This document shows positions 7,874 through 17,159 of a DNA stretch of 64,000 bases, in pieces. The stretch comes from Actinomadura pelletieri DSM 43383 (GTDB lineage: Bacteria > Actinomycetota > Actinomycetes > Streptosporangiales > Streptosporangiaceae), in assembly GCF_003634705.1 (NCBI RefSeq), contig NZ_RBWU01000006.1, forward strand, positions 248,001-312,000. Direction: 5' to 3'. The translations under genes were made by a program, and so were the position numbers. Below the pieces are notes generated by a model. It had not been told where the DNA came from. It searched no databases and saw nothing but the letters and a program-made list of their open reading frames with translations. Within the stretch, counting starts at the first letter, position 1, and each line of letters opens with the position of its first letter.

Positions 7874-10194
7874 GCGGACCAGAACACGTGGGCCCGCTCC
7901 TTCGGGTGGTGGAGCTGGCCGAAGGCGTGGCGGGCCAGGTCTGTGGACGGCTGTTCGCGGGCTTCGGCCACACCGTGATCAAATGCGAGCCGCCCGGCGG
8001 TGATCCGCTGCGGACGAGGGAGCCGGTCGACGCCGACGGCCTCGGCTACACCTTCACCGCGTTGAACGCCGACAAGCAGAGCGTGTGCGTCGACCCGGAG
8101 AGCCCGGACGGCCGGGCCCGGCTGGCGGAGCTGCTGTCGTCCGCCGACATCCTGATCACCGACTTCGGTCCGGGCCGCGCCGCGCGGACCGGCCTGACAC
8201 CGCACCGGCTGCGCTCGGCGCATCCCCGACTCGTGATCGTCGCGCTCACCCCCTACGGCGTCGCCGACGAACGCTCCGACGTCCACGGCGACAGCCTGCT
8301 CGCCGAGAGCTACGGCGGGCTCGCCGCGATGGTCGGCGAGCCGGACCGGGCGCCGCTCAGCCTCGGCGGCGAGCAGACGGCGCACGCCGCCGCGTTCGTC
8401 GGCTTCTACGGCTCCATGCTCGCGCTGCGGCGCCCGGGCGGGGACGTCGTGGACGTCGCGCTCTGCGACGTCGCCGCGTACATCGACTGGAAGAGCGACG
8501 TCGTCTACGCGGAGACCGGTCAGATCCCCACGCGGACGGGCACGAACATCGGACGCTGGCGAACCGTCCGGGCCGCGGACGGATGGATCGGGCTCATCTA
8601 CACGCCCGAGCAGTGGGACAGCGTCGTCGAGCTGATCGGTGACCCGGCGCTCGAGGATCCCCGGCTGCGCGGCGACAAGGCACGCCTGGACCTCGTCGAC
8701 ACCTGGTGGCCCGCCGTCGAGAGATGGGCCGCGGCGCGCACCAAACGCGAGATCTACAACGAGGCGCAACGCCTCGGCCTGCCGTTCGGGTACGGCGCCG
8801 ACCTGGCCGACCTTGTCGCCGACCCGCAGTACCGGGCGCGGTCCTTCGTCTCGGACGGCGCCGCCCGGCTCGCTCCCGTCGTCGGCCTGCCGTGGAGGTT
8901 CGGTTCCCCCCGGGACCTCCACGGCACCGGCGAGACGACCGGGCCGCGCCCCCCGATCCGCGGGGGCGACGGTGCCGCCGCGGGTGGCGATCCGGCCCCG
9001 CTGGCGGGCGTCGTCGTCCTGGACCTCGGCACCATCACGGCCGGGGCCGCGACCGGACGGCTCCTCGCCGACTACGGCGCCACCGTCATCAAGATCGAGT
9101 CGATGGGACGTCCCGACGCGTTCCGGGTGTGGCCCGTGCCCACCGAGGGGGACGCCGACGTCACGGAGGAGTCGCCGCTCTTCGAGTCGAACAACGCCGG
9201 CAAGCTCGGCATCACCCTCGATCTGAAGACCGACTCCGGGCGGGCGGAGATGCGGCGGCTGGTCGAACGGTCCGACGTCCTGATCGAGAACTTCACCGTC
9301 GGCGTCACACGGCGGCTCGGCATCGACTGCCCGACACTGATGGAGGTCAACCCCCGCCTGATCTACCTGTCGCTGTCCAGCCAGGGGCAGTCCGGCCCGG
9401 AGTCGGGCACCCGCTCCTACGGTTCCAGCCTCGACCTCCTGTCGGGTCTGGCGTCGGTGACGGGATACCAGGGTGGGCGGCCGATGTGGTCGTCGGCCGA
9501 CATCAACTATCCCGACCAGATCGTCTCCCTGTTCGGCGCCGGGCTGATCGCGTACTGCCTCGCCCAGAACCTGCGCGGGACGTACCTCGACGTGTCACAG
9601 CGGGAGCTGGTGAGCTGGACGCTCGCCGACCGCATCCTTGAACACCTTGACACCGGGACCGTTCCAGAACCGACCGGCAACCGGCGTCCCGGCAGCACCC
9701 CCCACGACGTCTACCGCTGCGCCGGCGACGACCAGTGGATCGCGATCGCCTGCCGCACCGACACCGAACGGGCCGCGCTGGCGACGCTCGTCGGCGCCGG
9801 CGGCATGGCGAGCCGACCGTCCCCCTGGTGGGAGCGGAACCACGAAGAGGTCGACGCCGCGATCAACGCGTGGTCCGGGAGCCGCTCGAAAGAGGAGTGC
9901 CTGCGCGAGCTGACTCTGGCGCGGGTCCCGTCCGCCCCGGTGCTGTCGGCGCGGGAACGGGCCGAGGACCCGCACTTCCGGCGCCGCCGGGTGTTCCTCG
10001 ACGAGCCCCGCCGCCAGAAGGGGTTCCCGCTGCGGCTGCTCGGCTACGAGCCGCCCCCGCCGCGCCCCGCCCCCCGACTCGGCCAGCACGACGCCGAACT
10101 ACGCGATGGTCACTGGCCGGGCGCCGAGGCCCGGCCCGCCGCGGGGCGGGTCTCCGTCGAAGTACCGCCCCAGCGTTCAGGAGGATCGACATGA
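7870..10194 (+). CDS. Double-domain family III (CaiB/BaiF) CoA-transferase; N-terminal half probably inactive
   Basis: A 774-residue fusion of two CaiB/BaiF domains, about twice the usual 400 residues. Domain 1 spans about 10-350 and domain 2 about 377-740, each starting with the LxGxxVxxL/GRLxADYGATVIK-type Rossmann strand. In domain 2 the motif INYPDQIVSLFG places Asp549 where family III enzymes have the catalytic Asp that becomes a CoA-ester anhydride. In domain 1 the matching stretch GGEQTAHAAAFVGF has no Asp (Glu168/Ala171), so this half is probably structural, since these enzymes form interlocked dimers. ATG 7870 overlaps the preceding stop; its own stop overlaps the next ATG. Confidence 0.88.
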   Translation: MSGPEHVGPLLRVVELAEGVAGQVCGRLFAGFGHTVIKCEPPGGDPLRTREPVDADGLGYTFTALNADKQSVCVDPESPDGRARLAELLSSADILITDFGPGRAARTGLTPHRLRSAHPRLVIVALTPYGVADERSDVHGDSLLAESYGGLAAMVGEPDRAPLSLGGEQTAHAAAFVGFYGSMLALRRPGGDVVDVALCDVAAYIDWKSDVVYAETGQIPTRTGTNIGRWRTVRAADGWIGLIYTPEQWDSVVELIGDPALEDPRLRGDKARLDLVDTWWPAVERWAAARTKREIYNEAQRLGLPFGYGADLADLVADPQYRARSFVSDGAARLAPVVGLPWRFGSPRDLHGTGETTGPRPPIRGGDGAAAGGDPAPLAGVVVLDLGTITAGAATGRLLADYGATVIKIESMGRPDAFRVWPVPTEGDADVTEESPLFESNNAGKLGITLDLKTDSGRAEMRRLVERSDVLIENFTVGVTRRLGIDCPTLMEVNPRLIYLSLSSQGQSGPESGTRSYGSSLDLLSGLASVTGYQGGRPMWSSADINYPDQIVSLFGAGLIAYCLAQNLRGTYLDVSQRELVSWTLADRILEHLDTGTVPEPTGNRRPGSTPHDVYRCAGDDQWIAIACRTDTERAALATLVGAGGMASRPSPWWERNHEEVDAAINAWSGSRSKEECLRELTLARVPSAPVLSARERAEDPHFRRRRVFLDEPRRQKGFPLRLLGYEPPPPRPAPRLGQHDAELRDGHWPGAEARPAAGRVSVEVPPQRSGGST

Positions 10195-11363
10195 ATGCCA
10201 ACGATGCCGCCGTCATCATCGGAGCGTACGAGCATCCGGGGCGTGAGCTGCCCGACAAGTCGCTCGCGCAGATCCACGCCGAGGTCGCGATCGGCGCGCT
10301 CGCGGACGCGGGTCTGACGCTCGACGACGTCGACGGCTTCTTCCTCGGGCACGACGCGCCGGGCTATGGCGGCGGCTGGGTCTCCATGGCCGAGTACCTG
10401 GGGCTTCGCAACCTCACCTACATGGACTCGACCGAGAGCGGCGGGGCCTCGCCGATCTACCACGTGTCGCACGCCGCGGCGGCCATCGCGGCGGGCAAGT
10501 GCAACGTCGCGCTGATCACGCTCGCGGGCAAGCCGCGCACCGGCATCCAGCCCGGCGGCGGTGGACCGTTGCGGCCCGAGGACAGCTTCGAGATGGGCAT
10601 GTTCACCGGCGCCGGGCTGGTCAGCACGTACGCGCTCGCGGCCCGCCGCCACATGTACGAGTACGGCACGACCAGCGAGCAGCTCGCCGAGATCAAGGTG
10701 GCGGCGACGATCCACGCCTCCCACAACCCGAACGCCTTCCTGCAGAAGGTGATGACGGTCGAGGACGTCGTCAACTCGCCGCTCGTCGCGGACCCGCTGC
10801 ACCGGGCCGACTGCTGCCTGGTGACCGACGGCGGCGGCGCCGTGGTCGTGGTCAGCCGCGAGGTCGCCCGCAGCCTGAACCGGCAGCCGGTGAAGATCCT
10901 GGGCCAGGGCGAGGCGGCGAAGCTCACCGACGGCGGGCGGGTCGACCTCACCTACACCAGCGCCGTCCAGTCGGGGCCGCGGGCGTTCGAGCAGGCGGGC
11001 GTGACCGTTCGCGACATCGACTACGTGTCGATCTACGACAGCTTCACCATCACCGTCCTGGAAATCCTTGAGGACCTCGGGTTCTGCGAGAAGGGCGAGG
11101 GCGGCCGCTTCGTCATGGACGGGACGCTCGTCGCCCCGCACGGCCGCCTCCCGTTCAACACCGACGGTGGCGGGCTCAGCAACAACCATCCGGGGCACCG
11201 CGGCGGCATCACGAAGATCATCGAGGCGGTGCGGCAGCTGCGGGGCGAGGCGAACCAGGGAGTGCAGGTGCCCGACTGCGAGATCGCCCTGGTGCACGGT
11301 AACGGCGGCGACCTGGGCACCCGGATGCGCAGCGCCACGATGATCTTGGGAAGGGACGCCTGA
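10191..11363 (+). CDS. Second thiolase-fold protein lacking the nucleophilic Cys
   Basis: A 390-residue member of the lipid-transfer/thiolase group, only moderately similar to the protein at 5479. The usual Cys region reads STESGGASPIYHVSHAAA and contains none. The C-terminal motif NTDGGGLSNNHPGHRGG keeps a His (His333) in the place of the thiolase GHP motif, and Tyr282 lies in SIYDSFT. It therefore combines Tyr and His, unlike the Tyr/Tyr pair of the first copy. It may catalyse a different carbon-carbon cleavage or act on a shorter intermediate. ATG 10191 follows AGGAGG; the stop overlaps the start of a DUF35 gene, repeating the pair layout. Confidence 0.82.
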   Translation: MNANDAAVIIGAYEHPGRELPDKSLAQIHAEVAIGALADAGLTLDDVDGFFLGHDAPGYGGGWVSMAEYLGLRNLTYMDSTESGGASPIYHVSHAAAAIAAGKCNVALITLAGKPRTGIQPGGGGPLRPEDSFEMGMFTGAGLVSTYALAARRHMYEYGTTSEQLAEIKVAATIHASHNPNAFLQKVMTVEDVVNSPLVADPLHRADCCLVTDGGGAVVVVSREVARSLNRQPVKILGQGEAAKLTDGGRVDLTYTSAVQSGPRAFEQAGVTVRDIDYVSIYDSFTITVLEILEDLGFCEKGEGGRFVMDGTLVAPHGRLPFNTDGGGLSNNHPGHRGGITKIIEAVRQLRGEANQGVQVPDCEIALVHGNGGDLGTRMRSATMILGRDA

Positions 11364-11797
11364 TGGGCGAAGTACGGACGCCGGTTCTGCCCGCGCCTAA
11401 GCCGGTGGTGAACCCGGACACCGCGGAGTTCTGGAAGGCGACGGCAGAGGGACGGTTCCTCGGCAGGCGCTGTGACGACTGCGGGGCGGCGATCTGGTAC
11501 CCGCGGCCGATATGCCCGTTCTGCCACAGCGCGAACACGCGGTGGGAGGAGTTCACCGGCCGGGGCAGCGTCTACTCCTACAGCGTCGTCCACCGTGCCG
11601 GGGGCGAGTGGAAGGGCGTCACACCGTACGTCCTCGCCTACGTTGAGTTGGACGAGGGCCCCCGAATGATGACGAACATCGTCGACTGCGACGTCGACAG
11701 GGTCGCCATCGGAGACAAGGTCGAAGTGGTGTTCGAGGACACCGGCGACGGCAACGCGCTGCCGCGCTTCCGTCCGGTGCAGAGCCAGTCGGCGTAG
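11363..11797 (+). CDS. Zn-ribbon OB-fold protein (DUF35), second copy
   Basis: A 144-residue DUF35 protein with an N-terminal linker, zinc ribbon CDDCGAAIWYPRPICPFC (about 37-54) and C-terminal OB-fold containing GRGSVYSYSVVHRAGGEW. The start overlaps the stop of the second thiolase-fold gene as TGATG, so the two proteins are probably made in equal amounts and form a complex. The paired organisation is the same as at 5479-7051, which argues for gene-pair duplication or recruitment of two related modules. Confidence 0.88.
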   Translation: MGEVRTPVLPAPKPVVNPDTAEFWKATAEGRFLGRRCDDCGAAIWYPRPICPFCHSANTRWEEFTGRGSVYSYSVVHRAGGEWKGVTPYVLAYVELDEGPRMMTNIVDCDVDRVAIGDKVEVVFEDTGDGNALPRFRPVQSQSA

Positions 11798-11834
11798 AGC
11801 CAAGCGGTGCAGAGCTAAAGGAAGTTGGACAGGC

Positions 11835-13229
11835 ATGACCATCAACAAGGTGTACGAGTCTCCGCTGGCCGCCGTCGCCGACGTCCCCGACGGCGCGAGC
11901 GTGTCGATCGCCGGGTTCGGCAAGACCCACAGTTTCCCGACGAGCCTCACCGTCGCGTTGCGCGAGCACGGCGCCCGGCAGCTGTGCCTCGTGGCCAACT
12001 CGCTCGGCGAGGGCCCCTACCGTTCGATCAGCCTCGTTGAGAACCGGCAGGTCAACAGGCTGATCGTGTCGTTCTCGGCACGTGCGGGGGAGGCGACCTC
12101 GGCGGCCGAGAAGCAGATCGCGGCGGGGGAGATCGAGGTCGAGCTGGTGCCGCAGGGCACGCTGGTCGAGCGGCTGCGCGCGGGCGGCGCCGGGATCGGC
12201 GCGTTCTACACCCGCACCGCCGTCGGCACGGCGGTCGCGGAGGGCAAGGAGACCCGCGTGATCGACGGCGTCGAGCACGTCCTGGAGCACGCCCTGAAGG
12301 TCGACTACGCGTTCATCCGCGCGGCCCGCGCCGACCGCTTCGGCAACCTGGAGTTCGACGGCGTCGGCCGCAACTTCATGCCCGCGTTCGCCAAGGGCGC
12401 CGAGATCACGATCGCCGAGGTGGACGAGATCGTCGACGGTGAGCTGGACCCGGAGCGGATCGGCCTGCCCGGCATCTTCGTCAGCCGGGTGGTCCGCAAG
12501 ACGGTCGAGGTCGAGCACGACTTCCCGGTCGTCCGGGAGGGACGCGGCGCCGACAGCGCCCGCACCTACAACGGGAAGCAGGCGCTGACCCGCCGGCGGA
12601 TGGCGGAGGTGGCGGCGGGGCTCGTGCCGAGCGGCAGCTACATGAACCTCGGTCTCGGCATTCCCACCCTCATCTCCGACTACATCTCCGGACGTGACAT
12701 CGTCCTGCACTCGGAGAACGGCGTCCTCGGCTACGGCACCATCGCCTCCAAGGACGACTACGACCCCGAGATCTACAACGCGGGCGGCCAGTACGTGCAC
12801 CTGGAGAAGGGCGGTTCGTTCTTCGAGAGCGTGACGTCCTTCGAGATGGTGCGCGGCGGGAAGGTCGACTACGTCGCGCTCGGCGCGTTCGAGGTGGACG
12901 CCGTCGCCAACCTCGCGAACTGGACGACGCCGAAGATGGTGGGCGGCGGCATCGGCGGGGCCATGGACCTCGTCGCGGGCGACGTCAACGTGATGGTGCT
13001 GATGACGCACCTCGACTCCAAGGGACGGCCGAAGCTCGTCAAGAGCTGCGAGTACCCGCTGACGGGACGCAACTGCGTGAACATCGTCGTCACCGACCTG
13101 TGCGTGCTGCGCCGCGTCGACGACGTGTTCAGGCTGGAGTACGTCGCACCGGGCTTCACGGCGCAGGAGGTCGCCGACCTCACCGACTTCGAGTTCGACT
13201 TCGGTGACTTCGCCACCGCAGGTGCGTAG
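11835..13229 (+). CDS. Family I CoA-transferase, alpha and beta subunits fused
   Basis: A 464-residue protein combining both halves of a family I (SCOT/glutaconate/3-oxoacid type) CoA-transferase. The alpha part covers about residues 1-245 and the beta part about 250-460. The beta part carries LGLGIPTLISDYI and LHSENGVLGYG, where Glu294 corresponds to the catalytic glutamate that forms the glutamyl-CoA thioester. The start ATG 11835 has AAAGGAAG upstream. It probably activates an acid intermediate at the expense of a CoA thioester. Two CoA-transferases of unrelated families in one operon suggest that both a substrate and a product are activated or released as acids. Confidence 0.87.
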   Translation: MTINKVYESPLAAVADVPDGASVSIAGFGKTHSFPTSLTVALREHGARQLCLVANSLGEGPYRSISLVENRQVNRLIVSFSARAGEATSAAEKQIAAGEIEVELVPQGTLVERLRAGGAGIGAFYTRTAVGTAVAEGKETRVIDGVEHVLEHALKVDYAFIRAARADRFGNLEFDGVGRNFMPAFAKGAEITIAEVDEIVDGELDPERIGLPGIFVSRVVRKTVEVEHDFPVVREGRGADSARTYNGKQALTRRRMAEVAAGLVPSGSYMNLGLGIPTLISDYISGRDIVLHSENGVLGYGTIASKDDYDPEIYNAGGQYVHLEKGGSFFESVTSFEMVRGGKVDYVALGAFEVDAVANLANWTTPKMVGGGIGGAMDLVAGDVNVMVLMTHLDSKGRPKLVKSCEYPLTGRNCVNIVVTDLCVLRRVDDVFRLEYVAPGFTAQEVADLTDFEFDFGDFATAGA

Positions 13230-13236
13230 GTCCGCC

Positions 13237-14667
13237 GTGTCGGATCTCGTGGGGATGAGCGCCGCGGAGCTGGCACAGGCGTACGAGCGGCGTGACGTCT
13301 CGCCGGTGGAGGCGACGCGGGAGGCGCTCGCCGCCATCGAGGAACGGGACGCGGAGCTGAACGCGTTCGTGCTGGTCGACGCCGACTCGGCGCTGCGCGC
13401 GGCGGCCGAGTCGGAGGCTCGCTGGTCGGCCGGGACGCAGCTCGGCTGGGCGGACGGCGTCCCGACCACCGTCAAGGACCTCGAACGGACCCGGGGATGG
13501 CCGACACTGCGCGGCAGCTGGCTCGCCGACGAGTCGGGGCCGTGGACGGAGGACTCGCCGAGCGTGGCGCGGCTGCGGGAGGCGGGCGCCGTCCTCATCG
13601 GCAAGACCACGACCCCGGAGTTCGGGTGGAAGGGCACCACGGACTCGCCCCGGTTCGGCGTCACCCGGAACCCCTGGGATCCGGCGCTGACGCCCGGCGG
13701 GTCCAGCGGCGGCTCGTCCGCCGCGGTCGCGGCGGGAATGGGCACATGGTCGGTCGGCACGGACGGCGGCGGCTCGGTCCGGCTCCCGGCGGCGTTCACC
13801 GGCACGGTCGGGTTCAAACCGACCGGCGATCTCGTCTCGACGTATCCGCCGGGCAGCAACGGGACGCTGTCCCACCGCGGGCCGATCACGCTGTCGGTGC
13901 TGGACGCCGCCGTCATGCTCGACGTGATCGGCCGGCCCGATCCTCGCGACTGGGCGGCGGCGCCCGCCCGCGACGGGTCGTTCGTCGTCGGAATCGACGC
14001 GGGCGTCTCCGGCCTGCGGGTCGGGTACTCCCCGGACCTCGGCTACGGCCGAAACGATCCCGAGGTCGCGGCGCTGGTGACCGCCGCCGTCGGCGTGCTC
14101 GCCGAGCTGGGCGCGCACGTGACGGAGGTCGAGCCGATCTTCGACGATCCCGTCGAGGCGTTCCAGACCCTGTGGTGGTCCGGGGCCGCGCGTTCGCTGG
14201 GGTCGTACGCCCCCGAGCGGCTCGAACGCGTGGACCCAGGGCTGATGGAGTGCGCGGAGCGGGGGCGCGCGGTCTCCGCCGTGGAGTACCTGGACGCGAT
14301 GGCGGTCTGCGCCGACCTCGGGCTGCGCATGGCCCGGTTCCACGAGACCTACGACGTCCTGGTCACGCCGACCGTGCCGACCGTCGCGTTCGAGGCGGGA
14401 CGAAGCGGCCCCGGCACGGAGCCGCCGCACCTCTGGGCGTCGTGGACGCCCTACACCTATCCGTTCAACATGACCCGGCAGCCGGCGCTGAGCGTGCCGT
14501 GCGGCGTCACGCGTTCCGGACTTCCGGTCGGGCTCCAACTGGTCGGCGCCCGCCACCGGGACGGCCTCGTGCTCCGGGCCGGACGCGCCTACGAGCGGCA
14601 CACCGGCTGGTCCCCGGTCACCGAGGCCTCGCGAACGCGGGACACGAAGAGAGGACAGCTGAGATGA
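13237..14667 (+). CDS. Amidase signature family hydrolase
   Basis: A Ser-cisSer-Lys amidase of about 476 residues. The catalytic Lys lies in GVPTTVKDLERT, the cis-Ser and nucleophile in PGGSSGGSSAAVAAG and GTDGGGSVRLP. GTG 13237 (MSDLVGMSAAEL) gives the usual amidase N-terminus; in-frame GTGs at 13222 and 13204 would overlap the preceding gene and add 5 or 11 residues. It hydrolyses an amide or aryl/alkyl carboxamide in the cytoplasm and may act on the imported compound itself. The stop overlaps the aldehyde dehydrogenase start (ATGA). Confidence 0.9.
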   Translation: MSDLVGMSAAELAQAYERRDVSPVEATREALAAIEERDAELNAFVLVDADSALRAAAESEARWSAGTQLGWADGVPTTVKDLERTRGWPTLRGSWLADESGPWTEDSPSVARLREAGAVLIGKTTTPEFGWKGTTDSPRFGVTRNPWDPALTPGGSSGGSSAAVAAGMGTWSVGTDGGGSVRLPAAFTGTVGFKPTGDLVSTYPPGSNGTLSHRGPITLSVLDAAVMLDVIGRPDPRDWAAAPARDGSFVVGIDAGVSGLRVGYSPDLGYGRNDPEVAALVTAAVGVLAELGAHVTEVEPIFDDPVEAFQTLWWSGAARSLGSYAPERLERVDPGLMECAERGRAVSAVEYLDAMAVCADLGLRMARFHETYDVLVTPTVPTVAFEAGRSGPGTEPPHLWASWTPYTYPFNMTRQPALSVPCGVTRSGLPVGLQLVGARHRDGLVLRAGRAYERHTGWSPVTEASRTRDTKRGQLR

Positions 14668-16103
14668 CCGAGCTACCCACGGTCGCGAACCTGGTCAACG
14701 GAGAGTGGCTGCGCAGCGACCACGAACGCACCGTCCACCACAAGTTCACCGGCGAACCGATCGCGACGGCCTACGACGCGACGCCCGGCATGGTCGCCGA
14801 CGCCGTGTCCGCGGCGCGGGAGGCGAGCCGCACCCCGCTGAACCCCCTCGAACGGTTCGAGATCCTGCGGGCGGTCGCGGACGCGATCGCCGAGAACCGC
14901 GAGCGGCTCGCGCTCGATGTGGCCCGCGAGTCGGGGTTCAGCGTGAAGGACTGCCTCGGCGACACCGACCGGGCCGTCCAGACGATGCTGATCTCCGCCG
15001 AGGAGGCCAAGCGGATCGACGGCGCGGTCGTGCCGATCCAGGCGGCGCCGGGATTCGCGCACCGGCTGGCGTTCACGATCCGGCAGCCGGTCGGCGTGGT
15101 CGGCGCGATCACCCCGTTCAACTCGCCGCTGAACACCGTCGCGCACAAGGTCGGTCCGGCGCTGGCGGCGGGGAACGCCGTGGTGGTCAAGCCGTCGCCG
15201 TTCACGCCGATCGCGGCGGCGGAGCTGTGCCGGATGCTGCTGGACGCGGGCCTGCCGCCCGGCCTGCTCGGCCTGGTGCTCGGGCCGGGCGACCCGGTCG
15301 GGCACGCCCTCGTCGACGACGAGCGGGTCGACTTCATCACCTTCACCGGCAGCACCGCCGCCGGTAAGGCCATCTCCGCGCGGCTCGGGATGCGGCGCGC
15401 GACGATGGAGTGCGGCAACGTGTCCGCGACCATCGTGTGCCGGGACGCCGACGTCGCGTCCGCGGCGCAGCAGTGCAGCCGGGGCGCGTTCCGCAAGTCG
15501 GGGCAGGTGTGCACGTCGGTGCAGCGCCTCTACGTCCACGCGGACGTGCTGGACGAGTTCCTCACCGAACTCACCGACGCGGCCGGCAAGCTCGTGCTCG
15601 GCGACCCGGAGGACCCGGCGACCGACATCGGCCCAATGATCACCGAGGCGGCGGCGAAGCGGGCCGAGGAGTGGGTGAACGCCGCGGTCGACCAGGGCGC
15701 CACGGTCGTCACGGGCGGAACGCGGTCGGGCCCGGTGATGCACCCGACGATCCTGGTGGACGTGCCGGGCGAGGCGCGGCTGCTCTGCGAGGAGGCGTTC
15801 GCCCCCGTCGTGTCGGTCGTTCCGTTCGAGGACCTCGACGCCGTGATCGACGCGGTCAACGACACCCCGTACGGCCTCCAGGCGGGCATCTTCACCCGCG
15901 ATCTCGACACCGCGCTCACCGCGGCTCGGAACCTTCGGATGGGCGGGGTCGTCATCAATTCGACGTCCAGTACACGCGCGGACCTGATGCCCTACGGCGG
16001 GGTGAAGGACAGCGGGTACGGGACCGAGGGCCCTCGTTACGCCATCCGCGAGATGACGGAGGAACGGCTCATTCTGATGGAGCCCGCGGGCGGGCCGAGG
16101 TGA
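14664..16103 (+). CDS. NAD(P)-dependent aldehyde dehydrogenase
   Basis: A 479-residue ALDH-superfamily enzyme. The catalytic Cys283 is in KSGQVCTSVQR, and the general-base Glu region reads ATMECGNVSA in place of the more common LELGGK. The cofactor motif FTGSTAAGKAIS and the PFNSPLN substrate motif are clear. ATG 14664 overlaps the amidase stop. A retro-aldol step by the thiolase-fold proteins would release an aldehyde or ketone, so oxidation of that fragment to an acid is a natural role, but substrate cannot be read from sequence. Confidence 0.92.
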   Translation: MTELPTVANLVNGEWLRSDHERTVHHKFTGEPIATAYDATPGMVADAVSAAREASRTPLNPLERFEILRAVADAIAENRERLALDVARESGFSVKDCLGDTDRAVQTMLISAEEAKRIDGAVVPIQAAPGFAHRLAFTIRQPVGVVGAITPFNSPLNTVAHKVGPALAAGNAVVVKPSPFTPIAAAELCRMLLDAGLPPGLLGLVLGPGDPVGHALVDDERVDFITFTGSTAAGKAISARLGMRRATMECGNVSATIVCRDADVASAAQQCSRGAFRKSGQVCTSVQRLYVHADVLDEFLTELTDAAGKLVLGDPEDPATDIGPMITEAAAKRAEEWVNAAVDQGATVVTGGTRSGPVMHPTILVDVPGEARLLCEEAFAPVVSVVPFEDLDAVIDAVNDTPYGLQAGIFTRDLDTALTAARNLRMGGVVINSTSSTRADLMPYGGVKDSGYGTEGPRYAIREMTEERLILMEPAGGPR

Positions 16104-16112
16104 GGACGGACG

Positions 16113-17159
16113 ATGCCGGTACGGATCTCCGCTGACGAGCTGCGGGACGCCGCGACGCGGATCTTCATCGCGTGCGGGGTCCCGTCCGGCGACGCCCTGC
16201 TGGTGGCCGACAGCCTCGTGCAGGCCGACCTGTGGGGCCACCAGTCCCACGGGGTGCTGCGCGTCGGCTGGTACGTCGACCGCATCCGGGCCGGCGTCAT
16301 GACCGGCCAGACCAAGGCCGAGATCGTCTCCGGCACCGGCGCCGTGGCGACCCTGGACGGCCGGGACGGCATCGGCCAGGTCATCACGGCGCAGGCGGCG
16401 CGGGAGGCCGTCGACCGGGCCGGGCGGCACGGCGTCGGGGTCGTCGCGGTGCGCAACTCCAACCATTTCGGCACCGCCGCGTACTTCACCAGGATGGCGC
16501 CGCCGCGCGGCTGCATCGGCATCCTGACGACGAACTCCAGCCCGGCGATGGCGCCGTGGGGCGGACGCGGGAAGCTCGTCGGCAGCAACCCCTGGTCGAT
16601 CGCGGCGCCCCTCGGCGGCGACCGGCAGTTCGTGCTGGACATCGCCAACACGGCCGTCGCCAGGGGGAAGATCTATCTCGCGCGGAACCGGGGCGAGGAG
16701 ATCCCGGACGGGTGGGCCGTCGACGCGGACGGCACGCCCACCCGCGACCCCGAGGCGGCCCTGCTCGGCGCCGTGCTGCCCATGGCGGGCCACAAGGGCT
16801 ACGGCATCTCGGTGATGATGGACGTCCTCTCCGGGGTGCTGAGCGCGAGCGGCTTCGGGTCGGCCGTCAACGGGCCCTACCAGTCCGAGAAACCGGGCCG
16901 TTCCGGACATCTCTATATGGCCCTCGACATCGCCTCCTTCAGCCCGGTGCCGGAGTTCGAGGAGCGCATGTCGGCCCTGGTGGCGGAGCTGAAGGCCGGC
17001 TCACGGGAGGGGGAGGACGAGGTGCGCTACCCCGGTGAGATCGAGGACCTCGCCGAGGCGCGGAACGCTCGGGAGGGGCTGTTGCTTCCCGAACGGACCG
17101 TCGCCGACCTACGCCGGGTCGCCCACGACCTGGGCGTCGACGTTCTGGAGGGGCGATGA
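16113..17159 (+). CDS. Malate/L-lactate (LDH2/MDH2) family dehydrogenase
   Basis: A 348-residue NAD(P)-dependent 2-hydroxyacid dehydrogenase of the LDH2/MDH2 type, unrelated to classical LDH. Family motifs are HQSHGVLRVGWYV with the conserved catalytic His, NSNHFGTAAYF, VGSNPWSIAAP and GHKGYGISVMMD. It probably interconverts a 2-hydroxy acid and a 2-oxo acid. The start ATG 16113 lies 9 nt after the ALDH stop. Its stop overlaps the start of the MBL-fold gene. Residues about 245-310 resemble the normal family only loosely, but no frameshift is evident. Confidence 0.88.
   Translation: MPVRISADELRDAATRIFIACGVPSGDALLVADSLVQADLWGHQSHGVLRVGWYVDRIRAGVMTGQTKAEIVSGTGAVATLDGRDGIGQVITAQAAREAVDRAGRHGVGVVAVRNSNHFGTAAYFTRMAPPRGCIGILTTNSSPAMAPWGGRGKLVGSNPWSIAAPLGGDRQFVLDIANTAVARGKIYLARNRGEEIPDGWAVDADGTPTRDPEAALLGAVLPMAGHKGYGISVMMDVLSGVLSASGFGSAVNGPYQSEKPGRSGHLYMALDIASFSPVPEFEERMSALVAELKAGSREGEDEVRYPGEIEDLAEARNAREGLLLPERTVADLRRVAHDLGVDVLEGR

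Noticed and set aside
13204..13236. Earlier GTG starts for the amidase
   Set aside because: They overlap the CoA-transferase end and precede the normal amidase N-terminus without a better ribosome site.
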